From positions 59,740 to 123,739 of the forward strand of contig WQZP01000002.1 of assembly GCA_009780675.1 (NCBI GenBank): a DNA stretch of 64,000 bases, written 5' to 3'. The translations under genes and the position numbers were made by a program. This document shows, piece after piece, positions 8,422 through 16,705 of the stretch (its first letter is position 1; each line of letters starts with the position of its first letter). A model generated the notes under the pieces. It was not told the origin of the DNA. It was given only the letters and a program-made list of their open reading frames with translations, and did not search any database. This stretch comes from Spirochaetaceae bacterium. Lineage in GTDB: Bacteria; Spirochaetota; Spirochaetia; CADAEX01.

Positions 8422-9084
8422 ATGAAAATCATAGCAATTTCAGATATCCACAACAATTATTCTGTAATTGGAAATTTGGGAAATGAATTGGCAAAGACAG
8501 ATATAATTATTATTGCAGGCGATATAACGCATTTTGGTTCAGGCAAAGATGCAGAAAAAATAATTAATGAAATTGAAAAATATAATAAAAAAATTTTTGC
8601 AGTGTCTGGAAATTGCGATAAAAGCGAAATAGAAAAGTATTTAAAAGAAAAAAATATTTCTGTTCATAAAGAAATAAAAAATATTCCGGAGTTTGATATA
8701 AATATTTTGGGTTTTGGAGGTTCTCTTACAACTCCGGTTCCTACGCCAAATACTTGCTCCGAGGATGAATACAAGAAATATCTTGAAACTATTGATATAA
8801 CTCCAGATATTTTTGTTTCGCATCAGCCCCCTATTGATACAATTGCCGACATGATTCCAAATGGAAAACACGTGGGGAGTTTTTCGCTCAGGGAATTTAT
8901 TGATACAAAGCAGCCTGCTCTGTATATATGCGGACATATACATGAATCAATTGGAAAAGAGTATTATGGAAAAACTCTGGTTGTTAATCCAGGTCCTTTA
9001 AAAGATGGATTTTATGCTCTTATAAAACGTAATGCCAGCAATGAATTTTCAGCAGAACTAAAAAATATACTTAGCTCCCGCTAA
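8422..9084 (+). CDS. YfcE-type calcineurin-like metallophosphoesterase
   Basis: The 220-residue cytoplasmic protein carries the metallophosphoesterase motifs in order: SDIHNN (metal ligands Asp8 and His10), GDITH, GNCD, SHQPP and GHIHES. This set coordinates two metal ions for hydrolysis of phosphodiesters or phosphomonoesters. The physiological substrate cannot be told. The gene follows queD closely on the same strand with the ribosome site AAGGGAAG. Its 3' end overlaps the convergent gene at 9071 by 14 bases. Confidence 0.88.
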   Translation: MKIIAISDIHNNYSVIGNLGNELAKTDIIIIAGDITHFGSGKDAEKIINEIEKYNKKIFAVSGNCDKSEIEKYLKEKNISVHKEIKNIPEFDINILGFGGSLTTPVPTPNTCSEDEYKKYLETIDITPDIFVSHQPPIDTIADMIPNGKHVGSFSLREFIDTKQPALYICGHIHESIGKEYYGKTLVVNPGPLKDGFYALIKRNASNEFSAELKNILSSR

Positions 9085-9802
9085 GTTTTGTTCTTAAAAG
9101 AGAGTGAAACCAGGTAATAATAGCCTCGGTTCTTGAGTTAAATTCCTCTTCAATTACTCTCCGCAAAACTAAAAAAGTGCCGGTATCTGCGACACCAAGT
9201 CCGTAACATTTAAACATGTTGTTATCAAGTTCTCCGGCAAACAGTATAAGCATTCTTTCTTCATTAACTACCGGCACGATCCAGTATTTAACTCTATCAA
9301 TATTATATGCTCTAAACATAATAAAATTTTTATCTTTGATTATTTCAAATTTCATTGTAGTAGGATTAAATGGCGCAATTGTAACTTCTGCAATAATAAT
9401 CCTGTTTCCATTTTCATTAACATAATCTCTATGAATGGATATATCTCTGAATAGAGAAGTTCTTCTTCCTGTTCTTCTTGCGTAATAAGGTATATTGTTG
9501 AAAGATTCGATATCAGTAAGAATATCTTCTATTTTTTGAATTAAATTATCATCTGAAATTTTTACAGGTATATTAAAGCTTGCCTGGGCTTTAAAATTAA
9601 TTCTTCTTCTGGTAAGTCTCTCTATTTCACTTTTTACAAGTTTGTTGTTTCCTTCATAAAATATTTCATTGGAAAAACTTACAATTTCATATTTTATTTC
9701 TTCTGATTCTCTGGCCTGAATATTGCAAATAAGTATGGTAAAAATAATAAAGAAAAATATAATTTTGTTTTTATATAGGTTTTTATATAGATAGTTTTTC
9801 AT
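9071..9802 (-). CDS. Secreted hypothetical protein coupled to the pyruvate kinase-like gene
   Basis: The 243-residue product has a lysine-rich N-terminus followed by a hydrophobic stretch (residues about 14-27) ending in CNIQA, consistent with a cleaved signal peptide. The mature part is mixed alpha/beta with no motif I recognise. From memory it is like uncharacterised treponemal proteins annotated only by a DUF number. The start overlaps the stop of the upstream pyruvate kinase-like gene by four bases, so the two are translationally coupled. There is no evident functional link between a secreted protein and a glycolytic-type enzyme. Confidence 0.65.
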   Translation of the reverse strand: MKNYLYKNLYKNKIIFFFIIFTILICNIQARESEEIKYEIVSFSNEIFYEGNNKLVKSEIERLTRRRINFKAQASFNIPVKISDDNLIQKIEDILTDIESFNNIPYYARRTGRRTSLFRDISIHRDYVNENGNRIIIAEVTIAPFNPTTMKFEIIKDKNFIMFRAYNIDRVKYWIVPVVNEERMLILFAGELDNNMFKCYGLGVADTGTFLVLRRVIEEEFNSRTEAIITWFHSLLRTKLSGS

Positions 9803-11667
9803 ACATTATATTTTTCATGCGAAAGTTCGAGTCTTTCAGCTTCATTCAGGTGAGGTAATATAACTTCTCTCCTGTATTGAAACTTTTCCATTCGTATTAA
9901 TATTCTATCAAGCATTTTTACTGCTTTATTTATATATGTCCCTTTATTGAGCATAACACATTCTGCTCTGTGAGCCATTGCAGTATCTGTTATTTCTGCT
10001 CTGGTAGGAACTCCATTTTTGGCAAGTTGTTCAAGTACTTGCGTTGCCCACACTACAGGAATATGCGCAGATTCGCAAACTCTCATTATTTCTTCCTGAA
10101 TTGTTGCAAAATTTTTCCAGCCTGTTTCTATGGCAAGGTCTCCTCTTGCAAGCATAACGCCAACAGGGTAAGTTTTCATGGCAGATAATAATAAATCAGG
10201 TAGATTTCTAAAACTATCTTCTGTTTCAACTTTTATAATAATACCTATTTTGGAATCATGCATTTTAAGTTCTTTTAAAAGATTCTCTATATCCCTGGAA
10301 GTATTTACAAAAGATAAATTTATTACATCTGCATGTTTTGCAATAAACTCTATATCTTTTTTATCTTTATCGCTGAATTTTGAAGATCTAAATTTTGTTT
10401 TGGGAAAATTGATACCTTTGTCTGCCCTTAATTTACTTCCATTCTGTTTTGCATTGACGATTTTAACCCTTATTTCATCTTTATCTACATTTTCAATTAT
10501 CCCTTCGATTTTTCCATCATCAAAAAATATTTCTTCACCAGGTTTCGTATAGTCGAATATCTCGGGAAAAGTGCATGAAATATGCGCAGGCGTTACTAAT
10601 GTCCCAGTCTCATCAAATATCGCATCTTCACCTGGCCTTGGGTCTGAGTGAAGGATAATGGTGTCTCCGGTTTTTAATAATATAAATTCTTCTGCAGAAT
10701 CAAGGTCGCAAACATCCCCTGATTCACTACGATCATTTTCATAATTCTCTATAAAAAGTTTTGTGCCTGTTGTAAAATATAAAGAGTCTCTGGTTACTCC
10801 CCATTTTCCAAGTCCCTGTTTATTTGTTATAAAAATAGTCCCTTTTTTATCTCTGGAATCTGTATAACTTAAAATAGTTCCTCTTTTTATTTTTGTTAAA
10901 AAAGATTCTGAAATCGGTATTATAAAATCAGTAGAGTTATCCGGAGGTTTTACACCCTGCGGCGCAAGCCATATTTTAGCAGGAGCAGTTACTTTGCCTA
11001 AAGAGTTTTTCTGAGGTTTAATACGTATAACTTTGGGACCAGCTTTTACTTCTCCTGTTCTTATTTTTGGGCCTGAAATATCCATCATTATTGTGCAGTT
11101 TTTATTTAATGAAGCTGATGCTTTTTTTATATTATCAATTATTTTTTTCCATATAACAGGATCATCATGCGCGCAGTTTATTCTTGCGCTATTCATCCCT
11201 GTTTTAAGAAGGTCATATAAAAATTTATAATCATTTGCAGCTTCGCAGGGAATGGTTACCATTATTCTTGTTCTGCGTTTGGGAGGTTTTATTCCAAAAA
11301 TGATTTTAGTATTTCTGTCAAATATTTCTGCGCTTTCCTTTACAGATATAACATCTTTGCGTATTGTTTTTTTTGAGTTTCCTTTTAGGGAATTTATTAT
11401 TGTTTTTATGGAAAGCAAAGTTTTCATTACATGATTTTCGCAGTGTGCAAGGCTTGTAAGTCCTGAATCTTTTAATTTTTCCTGCAGTTCTTCAATATCA
11501 AAACTTCGTAGAGCCATATAATGGATAAGATTTAAAGCGCTTTTTTTGTATATGGCATTAACTTTATCAATGTTTTCACTGTATTTTTTTTCAAGTTCTG
11601 CTGCTTTCTTAATAATTGCTTCGATTTTATTATCAATAAACTCTATTTTTTTTTGAATTCCTTTCAT
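9799..11667 (-). CDS. Atypical long pyruvate kinase-like protein
   Basis: The protein has 622 residues, against about 470-590 for most pyruvate kinases. A helical N-terminal extension (about 1-125) precedes the barrel, which begins KRRTRIMVTIP and includes ARINCAHDDP, MMDISGPKIRTGE, GIIIKVETEDSF and MLARGDLAIETGW followed by PTRAEITDTAMAHRAECV. These are recognisable pyruvate kinase landmarks. The lid (B) domain is greatly enlarged (about 230-400). The usual SGET loop near the active site is replaced by MLNKGTYI, and the C-terminal allosteric domain is missing. It may be a functional variant that makes pyruvate from phosphoenolpyruvate, or a related enzyme with changed specificity. A strong promoter is seen upstream. 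Confidence 0.8.
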   Translation of the reverse strand: MKGIQKKIEFIDNKIEAIIKKAAELEKKYSENIDKVNAIYKKSALNLIHYMALRSFDIEELQEKLKDSGLTSLAHCENHVMKTLLSIKTIINSLKGNSKKTIRKDVISVKESAEIFDRNTKIIFGIKPPKRRTRIMVTIPCEAANDYKFLYDLLKTGMNSARINCAHDDPVIWKKIIDNIKKASASLNKNCTIMMDISGPKIRTGEVKAGPKVIRIKPQKNSLGKVTAPAKIWLAPQGVKPPDNSTDFIIPISESFLTKIKRGTILSYTDSRDKKGTIFITNKQGLGKWGVTRDSLYFTTGTKLFIENYENDRSESGDVCDLDSAEEFILLKTGDTIILHSDPRPGEDAIFDETGTLVTPAHISCTFPEIFDYTKPGEEIFFDDGKIEGIIENVDKDEIRVKIVNAKQNGSKLRADKGINFPKTKFRSSKFSDKDKKDIEFIAKHADVINLSFVNTSRDIENLLKELKMHDSKIGIIIKVETEDSFRNLPDLLLSAMKTYPVGVMLARGDLAIETGWKNFATIQEEIMRVCESAHIPVVWATQVLEQLAKNGVPTRAEITDTAMAHRAECVMLNKGTYINKAVKMLDRILIRMEKFQYRREVILPHLNEAERLELSHEKYNV

Positions 11668-11691
11668 ATTTTCCTTTTAAAGTATAATCCG

Positions 11692-11719
11692 ATTATAATA
11701 TACAATTGATAATTGTCAA
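11692..11719 (-). promoter_or_regulatory. Sigma-70-type promoter of the pyruvate kinase-like operon
   Basis: On the minus strand TTGACA (11719-11714) is separated by 16 bases from TATAAT (11697-11692). Both boxes match the consensus exactly, about 25 bases before the gene's ATG. Confidence 0.75.
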
Positions 11720-11839
11720 TAAGACAGTTTAATGAGTAGAAATAAAGCAAAATATATACTAAAATGTAACATTTACTAAATGGATTGATTTGTAGAATTA
11801 AAACTAAAGCTGTAAATCAATACAAAAAGGAGAGATAAG

Positions 11840-12223
11840 ATGATAACAGGTATTGAACATTTAGCGATTTTTTCAGGCAATACCACAGAACTTAAAGATT
11901 GGTATATAAAAATGTTTGATTTTAAACAAGTGTACGATAATGGCAAAGGGACATATTTTATAAAGGCACAAAATGGGTTCATGATAGAATTTATTATGGG
12001 TACTGCAGGAGAGATTCCAAAGGATCATACAGAAAAAGGTTTGCGTCATGTTGCTATTAGTGTAAGTTTGAATGACTTCGAAAGTATGACGAAAAAACTT
12101 CAAGCTGTGAATGTGGATGAAATTACCAAGCCTGCTGTATCAGACAAAGGTGTTGGCACTTTCTTTTTCCGCGACCCTGATGGAAATGTGCTGCATTTGA
12201 TAGCGCGCAAAGAGCCATTATAA
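11840..12223 (+). CDS. VOC (glyoxalase/dioxygenase) family protein
   Basis: The 127-residue protein has the paired beta-alpha-beta-beta-beta units of the vicinal oxygen chelate fold: ITGIEHLAIFSGN at the start, GLRHVAISV in the middle and FFFRDPDGNVLHLIAR at the end. His7 and the His of RHVAI are at metal-ligand positions. The final position, usually glutamate in glyoxalase I, is His in NVLHLI. It is therefore a general VOC protein rather than a sure lactoylglutathione lyase. The start has a good ribosome site (AAGGAGAG). It stands alone, convergent with tag. Confidence 0.85.
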   Translation: MITGIEHLAIFSGNTTELKDWYIKMFDFKQVYDNGKGTYFIKAQNGFMIEFIMGTAGEIPKDHTEKGLRHVAISVSLNDFESMTKKLQAVNVDEITKPAVSDKGVGTFFFRDPDGNVLHLIARKEPL

Positions 12224-12238
12224 AAGATCAATGTAAGG

Positions 12239-12817
12239 TTATTTTTGCTTGCGGCAATGGCAATCCACCAGATGGTCATTAACATATCCAACAGCTTGCA
12301 AGTGAGAATAACATATAATGGTTCCGAAAAATTTAAATCCCCACTTTTTCATATCTTTGCTTATTGTATCTGAAAGTGGTGTTGAGGCTGGGATTTGCTT
12401 CAGGGTTTTCCACTTATTTATTATTGGTTTTCCATCAGGGAGAAAAGATTTTAAATAACTACAAAAGCTGCCAAACTCTTTCTGGATTTCAAGAAAATGT
12501 CGCGCATTGGAAATCGCAGCTTCTATTTTTCTGCGATTGCGTATAATGCCACTATTTTGCATAAGCTCTTCAATATTTTTTTCTGTCATCTTGGCAACTT
12601 TTTTTGCATTAAACCCGGCAAATGCTTTTCTGTAATTTTCTCTTTTTCTAAGTATGGTGATCCAGCTTAATCCTGCTTGCGCGCTTTCAAGAACAAGAAA
12701 CTCAAACATTTTATTATCATCTTTTACTTCGCGCCCCCATTCTTCATCATGGTATTTAATGTACAAAGGGTCATCTCCGCACCAGCCGCACCGTTTTAAA
12801 TTGTTTTCTGTATTCAT
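12239..12817 (-). CDS. tag: DNA-3-methyladenine glycosylase I
   Basis: Tag removes 3-methyladenine from alkylated DNA as the first step of base excision repair. The 192 residues match the family length and contain RCGWCGDDPLYIKYHDEEWG at the N-terminus, SWITILRKRENYR, and the C-terminal zinc ligands in NDHLVDCHC, pairing with the N-terminal Cys and His. I chose the ATG at 12817 because GGCGGAG precedes it and the family starts there. A longer in-frame opening to 13012 overlaps the radical SAM gene and encodes nothing Tag-like. The gene is 19 bases downstream of the radical SAM gene on the same strand. Confidence 0.93.
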   Translation of the reverse strand: MNTENNLKRCGWCGDDPLYIKYHDEEWGREVKDDNKMFEFLVLESAQAGLSWITILRKRENYRKAFAGFNAKKVAKMTEKNIEELMQNSGIIRNRRKIEAAISNARHFLEIQKEFGSFCSYLKSFLPDGKPIINKWKTLKQIPASTPLSDTISKDMKKWGFKFFGTIICYSHLQAVGYVNDHLVDCHCRKQK

Positions 12818-12836
12818 AATACTCCGCCTAACGCAT

Positions 12837-13880
12837 TTAGTGAAAATTATATAATCCTGCTTCTCGCGCCCAACGTATTGCCTGTGCGAATTCTTCAGGT
12901 GTGATCCGCCGGTCAAGGGGCGGGTGCTCGTGTGCCCTGAACATGGGTCTATACTGAGCCATGATGTTGACATGGGTATCTGGGCCAAGTTCAGAAACGA
13001 CCCATCGGACAAAACTATCTGTGCCAGCCAGATTTTCCGGCATAACCAGGTGGATAACTATTATTCCGCGTTGCCCGATACCATCAATAGTGTGAAGAGT
13101 GCCGGTTTGTCGGTGCATTTCCTTGATGGCTGCGGCAGCATGGAGAAAATAGTCTGGCGCTCCATGTGTGAAGCGGGCAGCAATGTTTGAGTCCTGAAAT
13201 TTAAAGTCCGGCAAGTAAATGTCAACAACTCCATCGAGTAATTGAATCACTTCAAGTGACTCGTAACCGCCGGTATTGAAGACCAATGGTATGTGAAGTC
13301 CCTGTTTGATGGCAATACGCAGGGCTTTCACAATATGGGGCACCATGTGTGTAGGTGTAACATAATTTATGTTATGGCATCCTCTGCGCTGGAGATCCAG
13401 CATTATGCTGGCGAGATTATCATGAGTGGTCACTCTTCCATCACCGCGGTGGGCGATTTGCCAGTTTTGGCAGAAAACGCACAATAGGTTGCAGTTGGAC
13501 AGGAAAATCGACCCTGAGCCGCGGGTACCGGCAATTGGCTGATCAATGTTAAAGGCAGGGCCAAAGGAAGCGATTCTTAATTCTCCTGCAGCAGAACAGG
13601 CGCCTGCCATGCCTGCTGCGCGGTTGGTTCTGCATAGTCGCGGACAAAGGCGGCAAGGTGAGTACAAGTCCCAAAGCGCCTGCTCGCGCTGCCCAAGCTC
13701 ACCACTGCGTTCCAGATCAACATATCTTGTTACCTTCCGCCTGGTATCTGCGGGCGGACTAACTCTGTTGTCTGAAGCATGAGCACGATTTCGCACGAAG
13801 CTAAATCCACCCAGCGCTGCTGCTGCAGTCCCTGCAGCTATGAGACCTTTTTTGAAAAATTCTCTTCGGGATAGAGCCAT
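12837..13880 (-). CDS. Tat-signal radical SAM protein (PflX/COG1313-like)
   Basis: The 347-residue product starts with a twin-arginine signal, SRREFFKKG, followed by an alanine-rich hydrophobic stretch (residues about 13-27). The iron-sulfur site of radical SAM enzymes is seen as CNLLCVFCQNW, the C-x3-C-x2-C pattern. Before it is a cysteine cluster CRLCPRLC plus GAC. The rest, with HNINYVTPTHMVPHI and DIYLPDFKF, resembles the pyruvate-formate-lyase-activating-like family COG1313. Tat signals export folded cofactor proteins, so this may be an exported or membrane-attached radical SAM enzyme. The gene is clearly richer in G and C than its neighbours, which suggests transfer. The substrate is unknown. 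Confidence 0.85.
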   Translation of the reverse strand: MALSRREFFKKGLIAAGTAAAALGGFSFVRNRAHASDNRVSPPADTRRKVTRYVDLERSGELGQREQALWDLYSPCRLCPRLCRTNRAAGMAGACSAAGELRIASFGPAFNIDQPIAGTRGSGSIFLSNCNLLCVFCQNWQIAHRGDGRVTTHDNLASIMLDLQRRGCHNINYVTPTHMVPHIVKALRIAIKQGLHIPLVFNTGGYESLEVIQLLDGVVDIYLPDFKFQDSNIAARFTHGAPDYFLHAAAAIKEMHRQTGTLHTIDGIGQRGIIVIHLVMPENLAGTDSFVRWVVSELGPDTHVNIMAQYRPMFRAHEHPPLDRRITPEEFAQAIRWAREAGLYNFH

Positions 13881-13996
13881 TTCTATTGCCTCTGCATTAT
13901 TGGAAATACACCATTTGTGTAAAACTTATTTATAGTAAAAATAGCATGAAAAGCGGAAAAAAGCAAGTTTAAAGTAGCAGCCAAGTTGCGCCAAAC

Positions 13997-14056
13997 CACT
14001 TGCTGTTTTTACAAGTATTTTTTGGATTGAACAAACACTTGCTATTTTTGCAAGTG
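13997..14056. repeat. Two related inverted repeats upstream of ddl
   Basis: CACTTGC-TATTTTT-GCAAGTG (14036-14056) is a perfect hairpin, and CACTTGCTGTTTTTACAAGTA (13997-14017) is an imperfect copy 39 bases upstream. Both lie in the divergent gap between ddl and the radical SAM gene. They could be paired operator sites or small hairpins. Confidence 0.5.
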
Positions 14057-14065
14057 GGTACTGCC

Positions 14066-14095
14066 TTGATAAAATTGTCTCAAATATGCTACAGT
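14066..14095 (+). promoter_or_regulatory. Possible ddl promoter
   Basis: TTGATA (14066-14071) and TACAGT (14090-14095) are separated by 18 bases and lie about 30 bases before the GTG start of ddl, just downstream of the paired inverted repeats. The match is moderate. Confidence 0.4.
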
Positions 14096-14125
14096 TAATA
14101 GAAGTACAATAATGGGGGAGAGATA

Positions 14126-15136
14126 GTGAAAGTTGCAATTATTTTCGGAGGAGCAAGCGCAGAGCGGGATGTTTCTATTGCAAGCGGGGCGCAGGTTTTT
14201 AAAGCATTAAAAGCAAGAGGCCATGAAGTAATTGCAATTGATACAGCAACAGGGATACTTAATCAGGAAGAAGAAAAAATATTTTTGGAATCCACAGTAA
14301 AAGAAACAGTGCCTGTAATAAAATCATCTTCTGTAGGAGAGGGACTTTCCAAATTTATTTTATCCAAAAAACTTGAAGAAATCGATATATGTTTTCTTGC
14401 TCTTCACGGAGGAGCAGGCGAAGATGGGAGAATACAGGGGTACCTTGATGTGTGCGGCATACCATACACAGGAAGCACTCATATGCCATGCTGCTATGCA
14501 ATGGATAAAGATGTCTCCAAGCTGCTCTTTAGAACTAACGGTGTGCCAACTGCTGACTGGCTTATGGCTCCTGCCTCAATTGAAGAAGTAGAAAAAAAAC
14601 TTGGCTTACCTGTTGTTGTAAAACCAAGCAGGGAAGGTTCTACAGTGGGGCTTACTGTTGTAAAAACTCCGGATACTTATAATGAGGCTATAGAGTTTGC
14701 CTTAAAATATGACAGCGAAGTTGTTATAGAAAAATTCATTCCAGGAAGAGAATTTACTGTAGGAGTCCTCGAAGACCAGGCTCTTGGAGTTGGTGAAATC
14801 ATCCCGAAATTTTCCGAAATATTTGATTATAAAAGTAAATATCAGAAGGGTGGGGCAGAGGAGATTTTTCCTGCGAAAATAAGTGATGAACAAACAGAGC
14901 AGCTTAGAACATTTGCATTAAAAGCCCATAAAGCGCTTAGAATGGAAGGCTACAGCCGGGTTGACTTTAGAATGGACCCTGAAGGCAAAATATGGTGTCT
15001 GGAAGTAAATGCTTTGCCTGGTATGACCGGAACAAGTCTGCTGCCACAATCTGCTGCTGTAATGGGAATTTCTTTTCCAGACCTTTGCGAAAGAATATGT
15101 GCGATTGCCATAGAAAGATGCCATCGAAAAAAATAA
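14126..15136 (+). CDS. ddl: D-alanine--D-alanine ligase
   Basis: Ddl joins two D-alanines to give the dipeptide that ends the peptidoglycan stem peptide and is the target of vancomycin. The 336 residues show the ATP-grasp family motifs: GGASAERDVSIASG at the N-terminus, ALHGGAGEDGRIQG, VVKPSREGSTVGL, EKFIPGREFTVGVL and the C-terminal EVNALPGMTGTSLLPQSA. The start is GTG with GGGGGAGAG ahead of it. It is divergent from the radical SAM gene. The pathway partner MurE is in the same window but not in the same operon. Confidence 0.95.
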   Translation: MKVAIIFGGASAERDVSIASGAQVFKALKARGHEVIAIDTATGILNQEEEKIFLESTVKETVPVIKSSSVGEGLSKFILSKKLEEIDICFLALHGGAGEDGRIQGYLDVCGIPYTGSTHMPCCYAMDKDVSKLLFRTNGVPTADWLMAPASIEEVEKKLGLPVVVKPSREGSTVGLTVVKTPDTYNEAIEFALKYDSEVVIEKFIPGREFTVGVLEDQALGVGEIIPKFSEIFDYKSKYQKGGAEEIFPAKISDEQTEQLRTFALKAHKALRMEGYSRVDFRMDPEGKIWCLEVNALPGMTGTSLLPQSAAVMGISFPDLCERICAIAIERCHRKK

Positions 15137-15211
15137 GAAATAAAAACCGAATTAAAGTTTATGCCTGGAGCGGGCTTTTGGCACTTGTCATAATTCTCGA
15201 AAAAAAACTAT

Positions 15212-15235
15212 AATTACTCAACTAATTACTCAACA
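15212..15235. repeat. Short direct repeat before the TAXI gene
   Basis: The 12-base unit TAATTACTCAAC occurs twice in tandem immediately before the ribosome site of the TAXI binding-protein gene. It may reflect slippage and may lie in the leader of the transporter operon. Confidence 0.6.
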
Positions 15236-15245
15236 GGAGTGGAAA

Positions 15246-16196
15246 ATGAAAAAAGTAATTGTATTGATGTTGATTGTATTTATTTCCTTTGGGCTGCTTG
15301 CATGCCAGCGTGGAGAAAGGATCCGCTTTGCTACTGGCGGAACTTTAGGAACCTATTATCCTTTTGGCACAGCAATTGCCACAACCTTAACTGAAAAAAC
15401 CGGTATTTCTATTACCGTTCAATCTACCGGAGCTTCCAGGGCAAATATCCAGCTTATGCAAGCCGGGGAAGTGGAAATGGCCATTGTTCAGAATGATGTA
15501 ATGGACTATGCCTGGAGAGGTGTTGACCTTTTTGCCGCAGATGGACAAATCAGGAATTTTCGCGTAATGGCTGCATTGTATTCCGAAGTATGCCAGATCG
15601 TTGTTAATCCAGCAGCAGGAATCAGGACCATTGCAGATCTAAGGGGCAAAAGTGTGTCAGTGGGAGATGCAGGCAGCGGCGTTGAGTTCAATGCCAGACA
15701 AATACTTGCAGCTCATGGCTTAACTTTTGATGATATTAACAGACAAACCTTGGGATTCGGCGCATCAGCCGATGCATTTAGGGACGGCAGGATTGATGCC
15801 TTCTTTGTTACAGCAGGCGCACCCACCCCTGCAATTGTAGACTTGGCGCTTGGCAGGGATATTTTGATTCTGGATATAAGTGAAGCCAGTGCAAATCAAA
15901 TTATTAGAAGCTACCCTTTCTATTCCCGGTATACTATTTCTGCCGGAACATACAATGGAATTAATACAGATGTATTGACTGTAGCGGTTAAGGCCACTCT
16001 GATTGTGCATGAAAGCCTTTCTGAAGATACAGTATACAAAATGACAAGAGCTCTTTTTGAATACCGCAGTGAAATAGCAGTTGGCCACGCAAGAGGCAAT
16101 GACCTTAATGCTGCGTATGCTGTTGAAGGTATTGGCAATGTTCCATTCCACCCTGGAGCTGCAAGGTATTTCAGGGAGATCGGAGTTCTTAGATAA
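15246..16196 (+). CDS. TAXI-family TRAP transporter solute-binding lipoprotein
   Basis: The 316-residue protein has a lipoprotein signal ending GLLAC (Cys20). The mature part is typical of TAXI binding proteins: IRFATGGTLGTYYPFG at the start, QSTGASRANIQLMQAGEVEM, GKSVSVGDAGSGVEFNARQI and DAFFVTAGAPTPAI. TAXI proteins bind substrates such as glutamate or other carboxylates and hand them to the fused membrane component, here encoded at 16706. The ribosome site is CAGGAG. It is the first gene of a three-gene transporter operon. Confidence 0.93.
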   Translation: MKKVIVLMLIVFISFGLLACQRGERIRFATGGTLGTYYPFGTAIATTLTEKTGISITVQSTGASRANIQLMQAGEVEMAIVQNDVMDYAWRGVDLFAADGQIRNFRVMAALYSEVCQIVVNPAAGIRTIADLRGKSVSVGDAGSGVEFNARQILAAHGLTFDDINRQTLGFGASADAFRDGRIDAFFVTAGAPTPAIVDLALGRDILILDISEASANQIIRSYPFYSRYTISAGTYNGINTDVLTVAVKATLIVHESLSEDTVYKMTRALFEYRSEIAVGHARGNDLNAAYAVEGIGNVPFHPGAARYFREIGVLR

Positions 16197-16687
16197 AACG
16201 TAAAATTGTATTGATTCTTATTTTGGCTGGCCTGATAATTTTTGGGTCAGCCTTGTATTTTGTTCATTACTGCAGCAATCCGGCTGAGGCTGGAATTCTG
16301 GAAGTACGTTATACTAATGCAAACAAGGTTCTTGGTAAATGGCAGCTTGATGAAGATGGTGAATTTGCTATAGAATTTATCCATTCTGTGAATCAGAGTC
16401 TTGTGCGGGAAACTTATCGACTTGAGGCCAGAAGAATCAAACCGCAGAGCGTACGGCTTTATTCCTTTGGCGCAGGTATGAGTGACCTGGGAGAAGGTCA
16501 AAAATTGAGTCAGGATGGTGATGCTTTTATCATTTCCGGTTTTAGTTCTTCATTCAAAGAACTAAATTTAATAATAGGAAGCGCTACTGATCATGTTCTG
16601 TTTATCAATAATGAAATTATCAGTTTACGCGAACTTTCAGGAAAATCTGATGGAAGAAATGCTCATATCACTATCCAATACAGATAA
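16193..16687 (+). CDS. DUF1850-like small exported protein of the TAXI-TRAP operon, start codon unusual
   Basis: The product has an N-terminal hydrophobic segment (KIVLILILAGLIIFG) and a beta-rich domain with EFIHSVNQSLVRETYRLE, recognisable as the DUF1850 proteins usually encoded between the TAXI binding protein and its permease. No ATG or GTG lies near the expected start. The best-spaced ribosome site (GGAG, 16182-16185) points to an ATA at 16193 that overlaps the preceding TAA stop and would give MKRKIVLI. The nearest conventional candidate is TTG at 16211, which has no Shine-Dalgarno sequence. I used 16193 with doubt about the exact codon. The domain call is fair, the role unknown. Confidence 0.7.
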   Translation: MKRKIVLILILAGLIIFGSALYFVHYCSNPAEAGILEVRYTNANKVLGKWQLDEDGEFAIEFIHSVNQSLVRETYRLEARRIKPQSVRLYSFGAGMSDLGEGQKLSQDGDAFIISGFSSSFKELNLIIGSATDHVLFINNEIISLRELSGKSDGRNAHITIQYR

Positions 16688-16705
16688 GGCAAACGGAGAA
16701 TTTTG

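Noticed and set aside
12818..13012. 65-codon upstream extension of tag
   Set aside because: It overlaps the radical SAM gene, is not Tag-like, and the ATG at 12817 has a good ribosome site.
15118..15213. 31-codon frame overlapping the end of ddl, basic with one hydrophobic stretch
   Set aside because: It is too short to judge and has only a weak ribosome site; it could be a small membrane protein but I cannot support it.
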